Positions 48,019 to 57,693 of a DNA stretch of 64,000 bases are shown one piece after another. The translations under genes and the position numbers were made by a program. Every line of letters begins with the position of its first letter. Positions within the stretch are counted from its first letter, which is position 1. The DNA lies in assembly GCF_003177035.1 (NCBI RefSeq), contig NZ_CP029488.1, positions 2,418,001 to 2,482,000 of the forward strand. The letters run 5' to 3'. Source of the DNA: Salinisphaera sp. LB1 (GTDB taxonomy: Bacteria > Pseudomonadota > Gammaproteobacteria > Nevskiales > Salinisphaeraceae). The notes under the pieces were generated by a model. That model had not been told where the DNA came from. It searched no databases and saw only the letters and a list, made by a program, of their open reading frames with translations.

Positions 48019-49919
48019 CAGGCAGCGCTCGCTTCGGCTTGCAACGCATCCAGCGCTTCGGCGTGTTCCATCCAGTTCGCCTCCGCGGTATTGAGCTGCT
48101 TGCGCAGCCGGGCCTGTTCCTGCGACAGCCGTGCGGATTCGGTCGGGTTTCCGTACACGCTGGGCTTGGACAGTTCGGCTTCGACGTTGTCGATTTGCTT
48201 GGCCAGCCGTTCCATTTCGTTCTCGGCTTTCTTCAGCGCGTTGCGCAAGGGCTTTTCCTTCGCCCGCTGTTCGGCCGAGCTGCGCCGGTTGGCCGCGCCC
48301 GCGCCGCCAGCGGCGGTGGTCTTTTTCGTGTCGCTGCCTTCGCGCGCCGACGCCTGGCGCGAAATCCATTTCGCGTAATCGTCCAGATCGCCGTCGAACG
48401 GTTCCAGCGAACCATCGGCGACGCGCCAGAGCTGGTCGCAGGTGGCGTCGATCAGGTGGCGGTCATGCGCGATCATCACCACCGCGCCGGTGAAGCCGGC
48501 CAGGGCGGTCTCGAGCGCATGGCGCATGTCCAGGTCGAGATGGTTGGTCGGCTCGTCGAGCAACAGCAGGTTGGGTTTCGTGTGCACGACCAGCGCCAGC
48601 GCCAGCCGGGCCTTCTCGCCGCCGGAGAACGGGCCGATCGGTTCCAGCGCCTTGTCGCCGCGGAAATCGAAACCGCCGAGGAAATCGCGAATATGCTGCT
48701 CGGAGGCCTTCGGGTCCTGGCGCTGCAGGTGCTGGGCGGCACTGGCCGAGTTGTCCAGCACTTCGAGCTGGTGTTGGGCGAAGTAACCGACGTTGAGATA
48801 CTTGTCGTACTGCACGTCGCCACCCATGGGCGCGAGTTCGCCGGCCAGCAGCTTCATCACCGTGGATTTGCCGGCGCCGTTGCGCCCGAGAATCGCCAGT
48901 CGGTCGCCGGGGATGAGCCGCAGCTTGATGTCGGCCACCAGCGGTTCGTCGCCATAGCCCACATCGGCGTCGTCCACGCGCAGCAGGGTGTCGGGCAGGC
49001 GGTCGGGCTTGAGGAATTGGAACGAGAACGGCGTATCCCAGTGTGCGGCCTCGACTTTCTCCATGCGCTCCATCTGCTTGAGCTTGGACTGTGCCTGCCG
49101 GGCCTTGGTCGCCTGGGCCCGAAAACGATCGACGAAGCCCTGCAACTGGTTGAGCTTCTTCTGCTGGTTTTCGAAGGCGGCCTGCTGCTGGGCCTTGGCT
49201 TCGGCGCGCATCATCTCGAAGCGAGAATAGTTGCCGGTATAAAGAATCGCCTTGCCGTGTTCCAGATGCAGCGTATGCGTGGCCAGCGCATCGAGGAAAT
49301 CGCGGTCATGCGAGATCACGACCAGCGTGGCGGGGTGGGCGCCGAGATATTCCTGCAGCCAGAACACCGCATCCATGTCGAGATGGTTGGTCGGCTCGTC
49401 GAGCAGCAGCAAGTCGCAACGGCGCATGAGCGCGGCGGCCAGATTCAGGCGCATGCGCCAGCCGCCGGAGAAATCGTCGAGCGGGGCGTCGTGTGTCGAC
49501 GGCGCGAAGCCCAGGCCGTGCAGCAACCGCGCGGCCCGGGCGCGGGCGGCATAGCCGTCGATCTCGGCCAGGCGCCCGTGCAGCTCGGCCATGGCGTTGC
49601 CGTCGCCGGTGGCCTCGGCTTCGGCCAGCCGCGACTCCACCGCGCGCAATTCGACGTCGCCGTCGAGCACGAACTCGATCGCCGGCTGGGCGCCGGACGG
49701 CGCATGCTGGCGCACGGTGGCGATCTCCACGCCGGCCGGAATATCGATCTCGCCGGCGTCGGGCGCGAGTTCGCCGAGCATCATCGCGAGCAGGCTGGAT
49801 TTGCCGGTGCCATTGGCACCGACGATGCCCACGCGCTGGCCGGCCTGAAGTCGCAGGTCGACGTCTTCGAGGAGTTTGCGCGGGCCGCGGCGGAGGGTGA
49901 CGTGTTTGAAGGCGATCAT
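48018..49919 (-). CDS. yheS: ABC-F family ATPase YheS
   Basis: 633 residues (E. coli YheS 637), collinear from MIAFKHVTLRRGPRKLLEDV. Two ATPase domains carry Walker A GANGTGKSS and GRNGAGKST, ABC signatures FSGGWRMRL and FSGGEKARLALAL, and Walker B LLLLDEPTNHLD in both. The linker (RFEMMRAEAKAQQQAAFENQQKK) and the C-terminal coiled coil (ALKKAENEMERLAKQID) are ABC-F features. There are no membrane helices. ABC-F proteins act on the ribosome to rescue stalled or difficult translation. It is followed directly by sbcB, an unusual but apparently coupled pairing. Confidence 0.94.
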   Translation of the reverse strand: MIAFKHVTLRRGPRKLLEDVDLRLQAGQRVGIVGANGTGKSSLLAMMLGELAPDAGEIDIPAGVEIATVRQHAPSGAQPAIEFVLDGDVELRAVESRLAEAEATGDGNAMAELHGRLAEIDGYAARARAARLLHGLGFAPSTHDAPLDDFSGGWRMRLNLAAALMRRCDLLLLDEPTNHLDMDAVFWLQEYLGAHPATLVVISHDRDFLDALATHTLHLEHGKAILYTGNYSRFEMMRAEAKAQQQAAFENQQKKLNQLQGFVDRFRAQATKARQAQSKLKQMERMEKVEAAHWDTPFSFQFLKPDRLPDTLLRVDDADVGYGDEPLVADIKLRLIPGDRLAILGRNGAGKSTVMKLLAGELAPMGGDVQYDKYLNVGYFAQHQLEVLDNSASAAQHLQRQDPKASEQHIRDFLGGFDFRGDKALEPIGPFSGGEKARLALALVVHTKPNLLLLDEPTNHLDLDMRHALETALAGFTGAVVMIAHDRHLIDATCDQLWRVADGSLEPFDGDLDDYAKWISRQASAREGSDTKKTTAAGGAGAANRRSSAEQRAKEKPLRNALKKAENEMERLAKQIDNVEAELSKPSVYGNPTESARLSQEQARLRKQLNTAEANWMEHAEALDALQAEASAA

Positions 49920-50101
49920 GGGCGCGATTGTAAAGGATCGCCGCGGCTGAACCGACCGCGATCGGCGATTCATCGGCCCGGGTGGTGCATGCGCGCGGGT
50001 TTGCGGGCCCGGTTCGGCGCATCATCCGGGCAACCGGGCGCTATTGCGGTCGCCCTGTGCGCAGGCTAGTTTCAAGGCCCGGGGTTCTCACAGGGGCGGC
50101 C

Positions 50102-50392
50102 ATGACGGCCCATCGCAGGTCCTACGGCGCGGCCTACGCGGTCGCCAGTCTCGTGTTGCTGGTGGTCGTCACCCTGCCGATCTACTGGCTGCTGGTGGTC
50201 GCCGGTGCGCCCTACGCCCTGTGCTACTGGGTGATGTCGTTTCTGATCAGCGGCGGGGTTTATCTCGCGCTGTTTCTTTATCGCGAGCAGGCGCTCGAAA
50301 CCGGGCCGTTCTTTGCGCTCACGTTGTCTTTCGCCACGGCGATGACGGTCATGTACGTGTTGCTTACCGGTACCAGCACGCTGACCGGCTGA
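50102..50392 (+). CDS. Small inner-membrane protein, unknown function
   Basis: 96 residues from the ATG at 50102, with AGGGG six bases upstream. Three hydrophobic helices are visible (AYAVASLVLLVVVTLPIYWL, YALCYWVMSFLISGGVYLAL, FALTLSFATAMTVMYVLL), separated by short polar loops. No family is recognised. It is divergent from yheS across about 180 bases and convergent with rhlE, so it stands alone. Confidence 0.65.
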   Translation: MTAHRRSYGAAYAVASLVLLVVVTLPIYWLLVVAGAPYALCYWVMSFLISGGVYLALFLYREQALETGPFFALTLSFATAMTVMYVLLTGTSTLTG

Positions 50393-50404
50393 CCCGGCGC
50401 CCAT

Positions 50405-50441
50405 GAAAAAAGCGCGCCAGGCTCGAAGCCCGACGCGCTTT
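50405..50441 (-). terminator. Rho-independent terminator of rhlE
   Basis: On the minus strand, AAAGCGCG pairs with CGCGCTTT around an inner GGGCT/AGCC stem and is followed by six T. It lies about 50 bases past the rhlE stop. A-rich sequence on the other side could also help end the convergent small membrane-protein gene. Confidence 0.8.
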
Positions 50442-50490
50442 GCGGGTGCCGCATCGATGGCCGTAGCGCATCAATGCCGGCGGGCCGCGA

Positions 50491-51876
<1,386 letters not shown>

Positions 51877-52117
51877 GCATTGTCCTGGTGGTGTGAATAG
51901 CAGACCGACCTGGATTGTTATGCAGTGTCCGTGTCGATCTTCGGCGGCCAAGCGGGAGGCTCGGCGGCGCGGCTTCGGTCGGGGCCCGTGCGATGGCATA
52001 TGGGTGGAACCGACCAACTTAAGTATAACGCGTACCGGGCGTCACGTCATCGCAGGCGACGCCCCGGTTTTATGGCATCGTGGCATTCAATCTTCCCAGC
52101 CATGGAATGCTCGACCC

Positions 52118-52633
52118 ATGACCGATGAATTCGCGCCGCTGCGAATTGCGGTGCTGACCGTATCCGACACCCGCACCGAGGCCACCGACAAGTCCGGCCG
52201 CGTGCTGGTCGAACGCCTGCAGGCCGCCGGCCACATCCTGCACGATAAGCGTATCTGCCCGGACGATGTGTACGAATTGCGCGCGATCGTCGCACGCTGG
52301 ATCGCCGACGACGCCCCGGACGTGGTGATCACGACCGGCGGCACGGGACTGACCGGGCGCGATGTCACGCCGCAGGCGATCGAGGTGCTGTTCGATCGGC
52401 GTATCGATGGCTTCGGCGAGATGTTCCGGATGTTGTCGTACGACGCCATCGGCACCTCCACGCTCCAATCGCGCGCGATCGCCGGCGTGGCCAAGGCCAC
52501 GTTCATCTTCTGCCTGCCGGGTTCGTCGGGCGCGACGGCCGATGGCTGGGACAAGCTCATCGCCGACCAGATCGATATTCGCACGCGGCCGTGCAATCTC
52601 CATGAGCTGCGACCGCGACTGCTGGAGCGTTGA
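52118..52633 (+). CDS. moaB: Molybdenum cofactor biosynthesis protein B
   Basis: 171 residues from the ATG at 52118 (E. coli MoaB 170). The MoCF-biosynthesis fold is shown by RIAVLTVSDTRTEATDKSG at the N-terminus, the molybdopterin-binding TTGGTGLTGRDVTPQA at about residues 70-85 and LPGSSGATADGWDKLI near the end. The family adenylylates molybdopterin or resembles proteins that do; E. coli MoaB itself is not essential for the cofactor. No other moa genes are nearby. An in-frame extension upstream to 51875 overlaps the rhlE start and was rejected. Confidence 0.93.
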   Translation: MTDEFAPLRIAVLTVSDTRTEATDKSGRVLVERLQAAGHILHDKRICPDDVYELRAIVARWIADDAPDVVITTGGTGLTGRDVTPQAIEVLFDRRIDGFGEMFRMLSYDAIGTSTLQSRAIAGVAKATFIFCLPGSSGATADGWDKLIADQIDIRTRPCNLHELRPRLLER

Positions 52634-52672
52634 TTGTGCGCCGCCAGTGATCGTAGGCCCCAGTCCGGGGCC

Positions 52673-52709
52673 GAAAAAAGCCCCCGCCGAGCGCTCGGCG
52701 GGGGCTTTT
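52673..52709. terminator. Bidirectional rho-independent terminator, moaB/ppa
   Basis: Perfect 12-bp stem GCCCCCGCCGAG / CTCGGCGGGGGC (52679-52690 and 52693-52704), flanked by six A on the left and five T on the right, so it terminates both convergent genes. Confidence 0.95.
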
Positions 52710-52761
52710 TCATCGCGCGAATGCCGGCCATTCGGCCGGGCATCGGATGGCGCGCCAGCGA

Positions 52762-53295
52762 TCAGCCCTTGTTGTAGGCCTCGATGGATTTCTCGATCTC
52801 GGCCTTGGCCTTGTCGACGCCTTCCCAGCCGGTGATCTTGACCCACTTGCCTTTTTCTTCGTCCTTGTAGTGTTCGAAGAAGTGCTGGATCTTGTTCTTC
52901 AGGCGATCGTCGATGTCGCCGAGATCGCGCACGTCCTTGTAGTAGTCGGTGCTGATCTTGTCGGTCGGCACGGCCAGGATCTTGGCGTCCAGGCCCGATT
53001 CGTCCTCGGTGCCCAGCACGGCCACCGGGCGGCACTTGATCACCGCGCCCGGCACGATCGGCTCGGGGGTGAGCACCAGGACGTCGACCGGATCGCCGTC
53101 GTCGTACAGGGTCTTCGGTACGAAGCCGTAGTTGGCCGGATAGTGCATCGCGACGTTCATGAAGCGGTCCACCATCAGGCAGTTGCTGTCCTTGTCCACT
53201 TCATACTTCACCGAGGAGGAGCCCTCGACGATTTCGATGATGACGTTGATTTCCTCGGGCGGGTTCTTGCCCGGCGTCAGTGCTTCGTAGCCCAT
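52762..53295 (-). CDS. ppa: Inorganic pyrophosphatase, family I
   Basis: 177 residues (E. coli PPase 176). The family I active-site residues are in NVIIEIVEGSSSVKYEVDKD (Glu and Lys), NYGFVPKT (Tyr), the metal-binding signature DGDPVDVLVL (three Asp) and KDVRDLGDID. It is cytoplasmic and hydrolyses pyrophosphate to pull biosynthetic reactions forward. The ATG has a GGAAGGCGC Shine-Dalgarno. Its downstream end is the bidirectional terminator; upstream, 307 bases separate it from the pyrophosphate-dependent phosphofructokinase. Confidence 0.96.
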   Translation of the reverse strand: MGYEALTPGKNPPEEINVIIEIVEGSSSVKYEVDKDSNCLMVDRFMNVAMHYPANYGFVPKTLYDDGDPVDVLVLTPEPIVPGAVIKCRPVAVLGTEDESGLDAKILAVPTDKISTDYYKDVRDLGDIDDRLKNKIQHFFEHYKDEEKGKWVKITGWEGVDKAKAEIEKSIEAYNKG

Positions 53296-53602
53296 CTGCG
53301 CCTTCCGTTGTGATTGGTGGATTGAGAATCGGGCGTTAGTGTACCGAAGGCCGGGCGCAAACCCGAACAGCGCGCGATACGGGCGCAAGCCCGCCGGGAT
53401 GCGCCGGGCCGGCCTTGATGTACAGTGGCCCCGGCTTGGCCAGCCGGCGACCCCGCGTGAAACCTCGATCACGGGCGGTGCACCGGGTGCGGGCGGAAGC
53501 CGATGCCTGGGTGCCGCCGGCTTGCAGTCCAAGAATGCGGTTATCTCAATAGGCTCAAAAAGCCTAAGCCGAGTCTGTCTGAGCCGCCCTCGGGCAACGG
53601 AT
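53296..53602 (-). other. Intergenic region with weak hairpin after pfp
   Basis: 307 bases without a gene. TAGGCT/AGCCTA (53550-53555 and 53561-53566) with a loop of five forms a small hairpin downstream of the phosphofructokinase stop, possibly a weak terminator. The rest would hold the ppa promoter. Confidence 0.4.
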
Positions 53603-54865
53603 TCAGACCTCGAATGCGGTATTCAGCTTCTTCGGCACCGCCTGGTTCCTGAGCCGGGCGTAGTCCGGCAGGCCATCCACATAGGGTGGATAGTTCTCGC
53701 CGGCGATCAGCGGCTTGAGATAGCGGCGCGCGGTCTCGGTGATGTGGAAGCCGTCTTCGCTGATGAAATCGCGCGGCATGAATTTCTCGACGTTGGCCAC
53801 ATCGGCCAGCGGCGCCTCGCCCAGCGACCAGCGATAGGGCGCGTCGGATTCGCGCTTGATGGTCACCATGACGCCGGATTTGCCCGCCACCGCGTATTCG
53901 ACCGCGGCGCGGCCGACGGCGTAGGCCTGCTCGACATCGGTCGCCGAAGCGATATGGCGGGCGGCCCGCATCAGGTAGTCGGCAATGGCGTAGTGGTATT
54001 TGTAGCCGAGTTCGGATTTGACCAGCTCGGCGATCCGGGGCGCGACGCCGCCCAGTTGTACATGGCCGAAGGCATCGGCCTCGCGGCCGTCGCCGCGTTT
54101 GAACTCGGCCCCGATCTCGACGCCTTCCGAGGCCACGATCGTGCAGTAGCCATACGTCTTGACCGTTTCATCGACGCGGGCGAGGAACTTCGCGCGATCA
54201 AACGCGATTTCAGGGAACAGCAGGATATGCGGCGCATCGCCCGCTTCCTCGGCGGCCAGCCCGCCAGCGGCAGCGGTCCAGCCGGCGTGACGGCCCATCA
54301 CTTCGAGGATGAAGACCTTGGTCGAGGTGCGGCACATACTGTGCAGGTCGTAGCCGGCCTCGCGGATCGAGACCGCGGTGTACTTGGCCACGCTGCCGAA
54401 ACCGGGGGAGCAGTCGGTGTGCGGCAGGTCGTTGTCCATGGTCTTGGGGATATGGATCGCCTGGATCGGATAACCGAGGGCGTCGGCCAGCTGGCTGACC
54501 TTGGCGCAGGTATCGGCCGAGTCGCCGCCGCCGTTGTAGAAGAAGTAGCCGATGTTGTGGGCCTTGAACACCTCGATCAGGCGTTCGTACTCGGCGCGGT
54601 TTTCCTCCAGGCCCTTGAGCTTGTAGCGCGCCGAGCCGAACGCACCGGCGGGCGTGTGGCGCAGTGCTGCGATGGTGGCGTCGTCCTCGGCCGAGGTGTC
54701 GATCAAGTCCTCGGTAAGCGCGCCGACAATGCCGTCGCGGCCAGCATATAGGGTGCCGATCGTGTCGCCGTACTCGCGGGCGGCCTCGATCACGCCCGCG
54801 GCCGATGCGTTGATCACGGCCGTCACGCCGCCGCTCTGGGCATAAAAAGCGTTTTTCTTGGTCAT
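53603..54865 (-). CDS. pfp: Pyrophosphate-dependent 6-phosphofructokinase
   Basis: 420 residues from the ATG at 54865, upstream AAGGA. The phosphofructokinase core is visible: FYAQSGGVTAVINAS (nucleotide/PPi loop), FYNGGGDSADT, IPKTMDNDLP and MGRHAGW. The Asp in GGGDS and the Lys in PKTMDND are the residues that distinguish PPi-using from ATP-using enzymes, so PPi is the likely phosphoryl donor and the reaction is reversible. It works in glycolysis or gluconeogenesis. It is divergent from adk across 280 bases; the ORF upstream of the ATG is open but falls in the shared promoter region. Confidence 0.92.
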   Translation of the reverse strand: MTKKNAFYAQSGGVTAVINASAAGVIEAAREYGDTIGTLYAGRDGIVGALTEDLIDTSAEDDATIAALRHTPAGAFGSARYKLKGLEENRAEYERLIEVFKAHNIGYFFYNGGGDSADTCAKVSQLADALGYPIQAIHIPKTMDNDLPHTDCSPGFGSVAKYTAVSIREAGYDLHSMCRTSTKVFILEVMGRHAGWTAAAGGLAAEEAGDAPHILLFPEIAFDRAKFLARVDETVKTYGYCTIVASEGVEIGAEFKRGDGREADAFGHVQLGGVAPRIAELVKSELGYKYHYAIADYLMRAARHIASATDVEQAYAVGRAAVEYAVAGKSGVMVTIKRESDAPYRWSLGEAPLADVANVEKFMPRDFISEDGFHITETARRYLKPLIAGENYPPYVDGLPDYARLRNQAVPKKLNTAFEV

Positions 54866-55145
54866 CCCTGTGTTTCCTTTGAACTGGCCGGCGCCACGGC
54901 CGGCGATCGGTACTCTGGGTAGCCCCCGGCTGAATACCCGGTGATCGGAGATGGCGCGCGAACTGCTCGTGGAGTGTTGCCGACGCAATCGTTCGGCGCC
55001 CAGCATACGTGAGGCCAAGAGCCCGGCACAATTGACTTGGCCGGGGGCAAACAGTAACGTCGAGCGTCGGCCAGCGTATCGGACAGGGCAGTCTGCGCGG
55101 CGGCCTCCACCCTATATATTTAAAAGGTCTTTTGGCGGGGATATC

Positions 55146-55703
55146 ATGCTGAAAATCGTGCTGCTGGGCGCGCCCGGCTCGGGTAAGGGAACGCAGAGCG
55201 CCAAGCTCGTCGAGGAATATGGCGTGCCGCAGATCTCGACGGGCGATCTGCTGCGCACAGCGGTGGCGGAGCAGACCGAGCTGGGTCTGAAGGCCAAGGC
55301 GGCGATGGATGCCGGCGAGCTCGTGTCCGACGATATCGTGGTGGGCATGATGCGCGAGCGGCTCAACCAGCCCGACACGGAAAATGGCTTCATCCTCGAC
55401 GGATTCCCGCGCAGCGAGGCCCAGGCCGAAACCCTGGATGAGCTGCTGACCGAGCTCGACCGCCCGCTGCAGTGCGTGGTGCATCTCAAGGTCGACAACG
55501 AAGAACTCGTGAGTCGCCTGATGGCCCGTGGCCGGGCCGATGACAACGAGGAGACGATCCGCAATCGGCTGGCGGTTTATCAAGAACAGACCCAGCCGCT
55601 CGTGGCTTATTATGAGCAGCGCGGTCTGCTCAAGCCGGTGGCCGGCGTCGGCACGGTCGACGAGATCTACGCGCGCATCAAGGACGCCCTGGCCGACGTC
55701 TGA
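55146..55703 (+). CDS. adk: Adenylate kinase, short (LID-less) type
   Basis: 185 residues from the ATG at 55146, with GGGG nearby upstream. The P-loop GAPGSGKGTQSA (residues 8-19), AMP-binding STGDLLR and FILDGFPRSEAQA, and RLMARGRADDN are present. The long zinc-type LID insertion of the 214-residue E. coli enzyme is replaced by a short loop after RGRADDNEET. It equilibrates AMP, ADP and ATP. A TATATATTTAAAA block about 30 bases before the ATG may be its -10 region. Downstream is a cluster of three hairpins. Confidence 0.95.
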   Translation: MLKIVLLGAPGSGKGTQSAKLVEEYGVPQISTGDLLRTAVAEQTELGLKAKAAMDAGELVSDDIVVGMMRERLNQPDTENGFILDGFPRSEAQAETLDELLTELDRPLQCVVHLKVDNEELVSRLMARGRADDNEETIRNRLAVYQEQTQPLVAYYEQRGLLKPVAGVGTVDEIYARIKDALADV

Positions 55704-55761
55704 AGGGCAGTTTGCGCCCATCAACCCCAGTGTCGGCGATCTCCAGTACCGGGCGTGCTCG

Positions 55762-55809
55762 GCGTTATTAACCCGGCAAAAAATAGATGATTTTTCGGGT
55801 TAATAACGC
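55762..55809. repeat. Long inverted repeat downstream of adk
   Basis: Perfect 14-bp arms GCGTTATTAACCCG (55762-55775) and CGGGTTAATAACGC (55796-55809), with a partly self-complementary A/T-rich centre (CAAAAAAT ... ATTTTTC). It is the first of three hairpins in 170 bases. Confidence 0.85.
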
Positions 55810-55850
55810 GAGTGTGCGAGCGCATGCTCGCCACGGCCATTGGCCGCGAA

Positions 55851-55899
55851 GCCTTTGAAAATAAAAGACGGACAGGCGCCGGCTTTTATTTTTGAAGGC
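55851..55899. terminator. Inverted repeat between adk and rnd
   Basis: Arms GCCTTTGAAAATAAAAG (55851-55867) and CTTTTATTTTTGAAGGC (55883-55899) pair at 15 of 17 positions. A- and T-rich arm parts allow termination from either side, of adk and of rnd. Confidence 0.6.
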
Positions 55900-55903
55900 G
55901 TTG

Positions 55904-55930
55904 AAAACAGCTGATGAAGTCCGCTGTTTT
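55904..55930 (-). terminator. Hairpin just past the rnd stop
   Basis: 8-bp arms AAAACAGC (55904-55911) and GCTGTTTT (55923-55930), loop of 11, nine bases from the rnd stop codon. A short T-run is present on either strand; it could contribute to termination of rnd. Confidence 0.5.
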
Positions 55931-55939
55931 GATGCCGGA

Positions 55940-57109
55940 TTAACAGCCTCGGGCCGCGTCGGTGCGGGCGGCTTCCACCGCCTCGACCACGGCACGCCCG
56001 GCGACTTCCGCGCGCCATCCCCGGAGCAGGCGGCCATCCCGCCGACCGGCCACGATCGCCGCCACGTCGGCCCGGCTGGCCACCGCGGCCGGTGGTATGT
56101 CGGCCGCTTCCGCGGCCCGGGTCAGGGCGCGCATGCCGGTCTTGATCCGGCGTCGCGTGGCTTCGTCCGGCGGCCCGGCGTTCGGATCCAGCACCTCGGC
56201 GGGGCGCGCCAGTCCGCGCACCACGCAGTTCAGAAGCGCATCGCCGTGTCGCTCCAGCGTTCGCGCGGGCAGATCCGGCGTGTCCGCCAGGTCGATATCG
56301 CGGGTGGGCTGGCTTTCGGCGATGGCGATCAAGGGCGCATCGGCCAGAATCCAGCGCCGCGGCCGATCGGCGGCCATGGCCTCGCGCTCGCGCCAGTCGG
56401 CGAGCTCGGCCAGAACCTGTTGCGCGACCGGGGTAAGCCGGTTCCAGGCCTTGATCCGTCGCCAGGCGGCGCGGGTGTCGACGTCGAAACGATCCGGCTC
56501 GACCATGCGCTCGAAGTCGCCGGCCAGCCAGTCGAGCCGATCGGCGGCGGCGAGCGCTTCGCGCAGTACCTGGTAGGCGACAGCCAGATAACGGACATCG
56601 TCGGCGGCGTAGTCGAGCGCGCCGTCCGGCAGCGGGCGCTTGCTCCAGTCGGTGCGGGTGTGGCCCTTGGGCAGTTTCTTGTCGAGCAACGCCTCGACCA
56701 GGCGGGCATAGCCCATCTGGTCGTCGAAGCCGAGCAGCGGCGCGGCCACCTGGGTGTCGAAGATCGGCGCCGGCATCGTGCCGAAGCTCTGATAGAGCAC
56801 CTCGAGATCCTGTTCGGCGGAATGAAACACCTTGCGCACACGCGTATCGGTGAGCAGTTCGGCCAGCGGGGTCAGGTCGGAGAGCGCGAGCACGTCGATC
56901 AGGCCGATATGATCGGTGTCGGCGATCTGGAGCAGACACAGCTTCGGATAGTAGGTTCGCTCGCGCAGAAACTCCGTGTCGACGGCGATCCAGTCGCGAT
57001 CCGCGAGTCCGGCCACGAACGCGGCCAGCGCGGCGTCGTCCTCGATCGTGACGACGCGCTGCGGCGCCTTCGGTATCATGCGCTTGGCTTCATCGAGCTT
57101 GTCGTTCAT
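55940..57109 (-). CDS. rnd: Ribonuclease D
   Basis: 389 residues from the ATG at 57109 (E. coli RNase D 375). DEDDy exonuclease motifs: WIAVDTEFLRERTYYPKLCL (D, E) near residue 40, KVFHSAEQDLEVL (D), and DYAADDVRYLAVAY (D, Y) near 180. An HRDC domain follows (WRRIKAWNRLTPVAQQVLAEL and a second such helical repeat). It trims 3' ends of tRNA precursors and other stable RNAs. No Shine-Dalgarno is seen before this ATG; a second Met 10 codons in is possible. Only 18 bases separate its start from the divergent gene on the other strand. Confidence 0.94.
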   Translation of the reverse strand: MNDKLDEAKRMIPKAPQRVVTIEDDAALAAFVAGLADRDWIAVDTEFLRERTYYPKLCLLQIADTDHIGLIDVLALSDLTPLAELLTDTRVRKVFHSAEQDLEVLYQSFGTMPAPIFDTQVAAPLLGFDDQMGYARLVEALLDKKLPKGHTRTDWSKRPLPDGALDYAADDVRYLAVAYQVLREALAAADRLDWLAGDFERMVEPDRFDVDTRAAWRRIKAWNRLTPVAQQVLAELADWREREAMAADRPRRWILADAPLIAIAESQPTRDIDLADTPDLPARTLERHGDALLNCVVRGLARPAEVLDPNAGPPDEATRRRIKTGMRALTRAAEAADIPPAAVASRADVAAIVAGRRDGRLLRGWRAEVAGRAVVEAVEAARTDAARGC

Positions 57110-57127
57110 AGGGATTTCGCGTTGACC

Positions 57128-57658
57128 ATGGATTTTGTCCGCCGACTCGTCGACCTCATGCTGTTTCGCCGCGGGCCGCAGGACATGCCCGGCGATCAGG
57201 CAACATTGGTGGTCAGCATAGCGGCTTATTGTATCGTTCTGTTCGTTCAGGTCGCGCTGGTCGGTCCGTTGGCGGCGGCGCTGGTCCAGGCGGGCCTGGC
57301 GACGCTCATGCTCGGCCTGTACGTGGCGGTGATCCTGCGTCTGCGGGGGTTGTCGAATCGCTTCAACCAGACTGCGACCGCCTTGTTTTCCTCGGGGACG
57401 GTGCTCACGCTGATCATGCTCGCCCCCACGCGCGCCCTGCGGCCCTATCTGGATGCATTGCGCAGCGCGACCGATCCGTCGCAGGTGCCGATGCCGTCGC
57501 CGCTGTTCGCGCTGGCCTATCTGGTGGTCGGGATCTGGGGGCTGGCGATCTATACCCATATCTATCGGCATGCGCTCAACGTGCCGATCTTTTTCGGCGT
57601 GGCCGTAACTGTCGGCTTCGAGTTGTTGTTGATGCTGGTCTTTTCGGCTCTCGGCTGA
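57128..57658 (+). CDS. Multi-pass membrane protein of unknown function
   Basis: 176 residues from the ATG at 57128. An amphipathic N-terminus (MDFVRRLVDLMLFRRGPQD) is followed by about five hydrophobic helices (LVVSIAAYCIVLFVQVALVG, GLATLMLGLYVAVILRL, LFSSGTVLTLIMLA, LFALAYLVVGIWGLAIY, GVAVTVGFELLLMLVF). The pattern (soluble lead, then five helices) resembles Yip1-like proteins, but I could not confirm it. It lies 35 bases upstream of mpl on the same strand, suggesting a two-gene operon, and starts 18 bases from the divergent rnd. Confidence 0.75.
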   Translation: MDFVRRLVDLMLFRRGPQDMPGDQATLVVSIAAYCIVLFVQVALVGPLAAALVQAGLATLMLGLYVAVILRLRGLSNRFNQTATALFSSGTVLTLIMLAPTRALRPYLDALRSATDPSQVPMPSPLFALAYLVVGIWGLAIYTHIYRHALNVPIFFGVAVTVGFELLLMLVFSALG

Positions 57659-57693
57659 GTTCGTCGGGATAGCGCCTGCCACTCGAGTTTGCG

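Noticed and set aside
48039-50069. 676-codon frame antisense to yheS
   Set aside because: Shadow frame; the sense strand aligns end to end with YheS.
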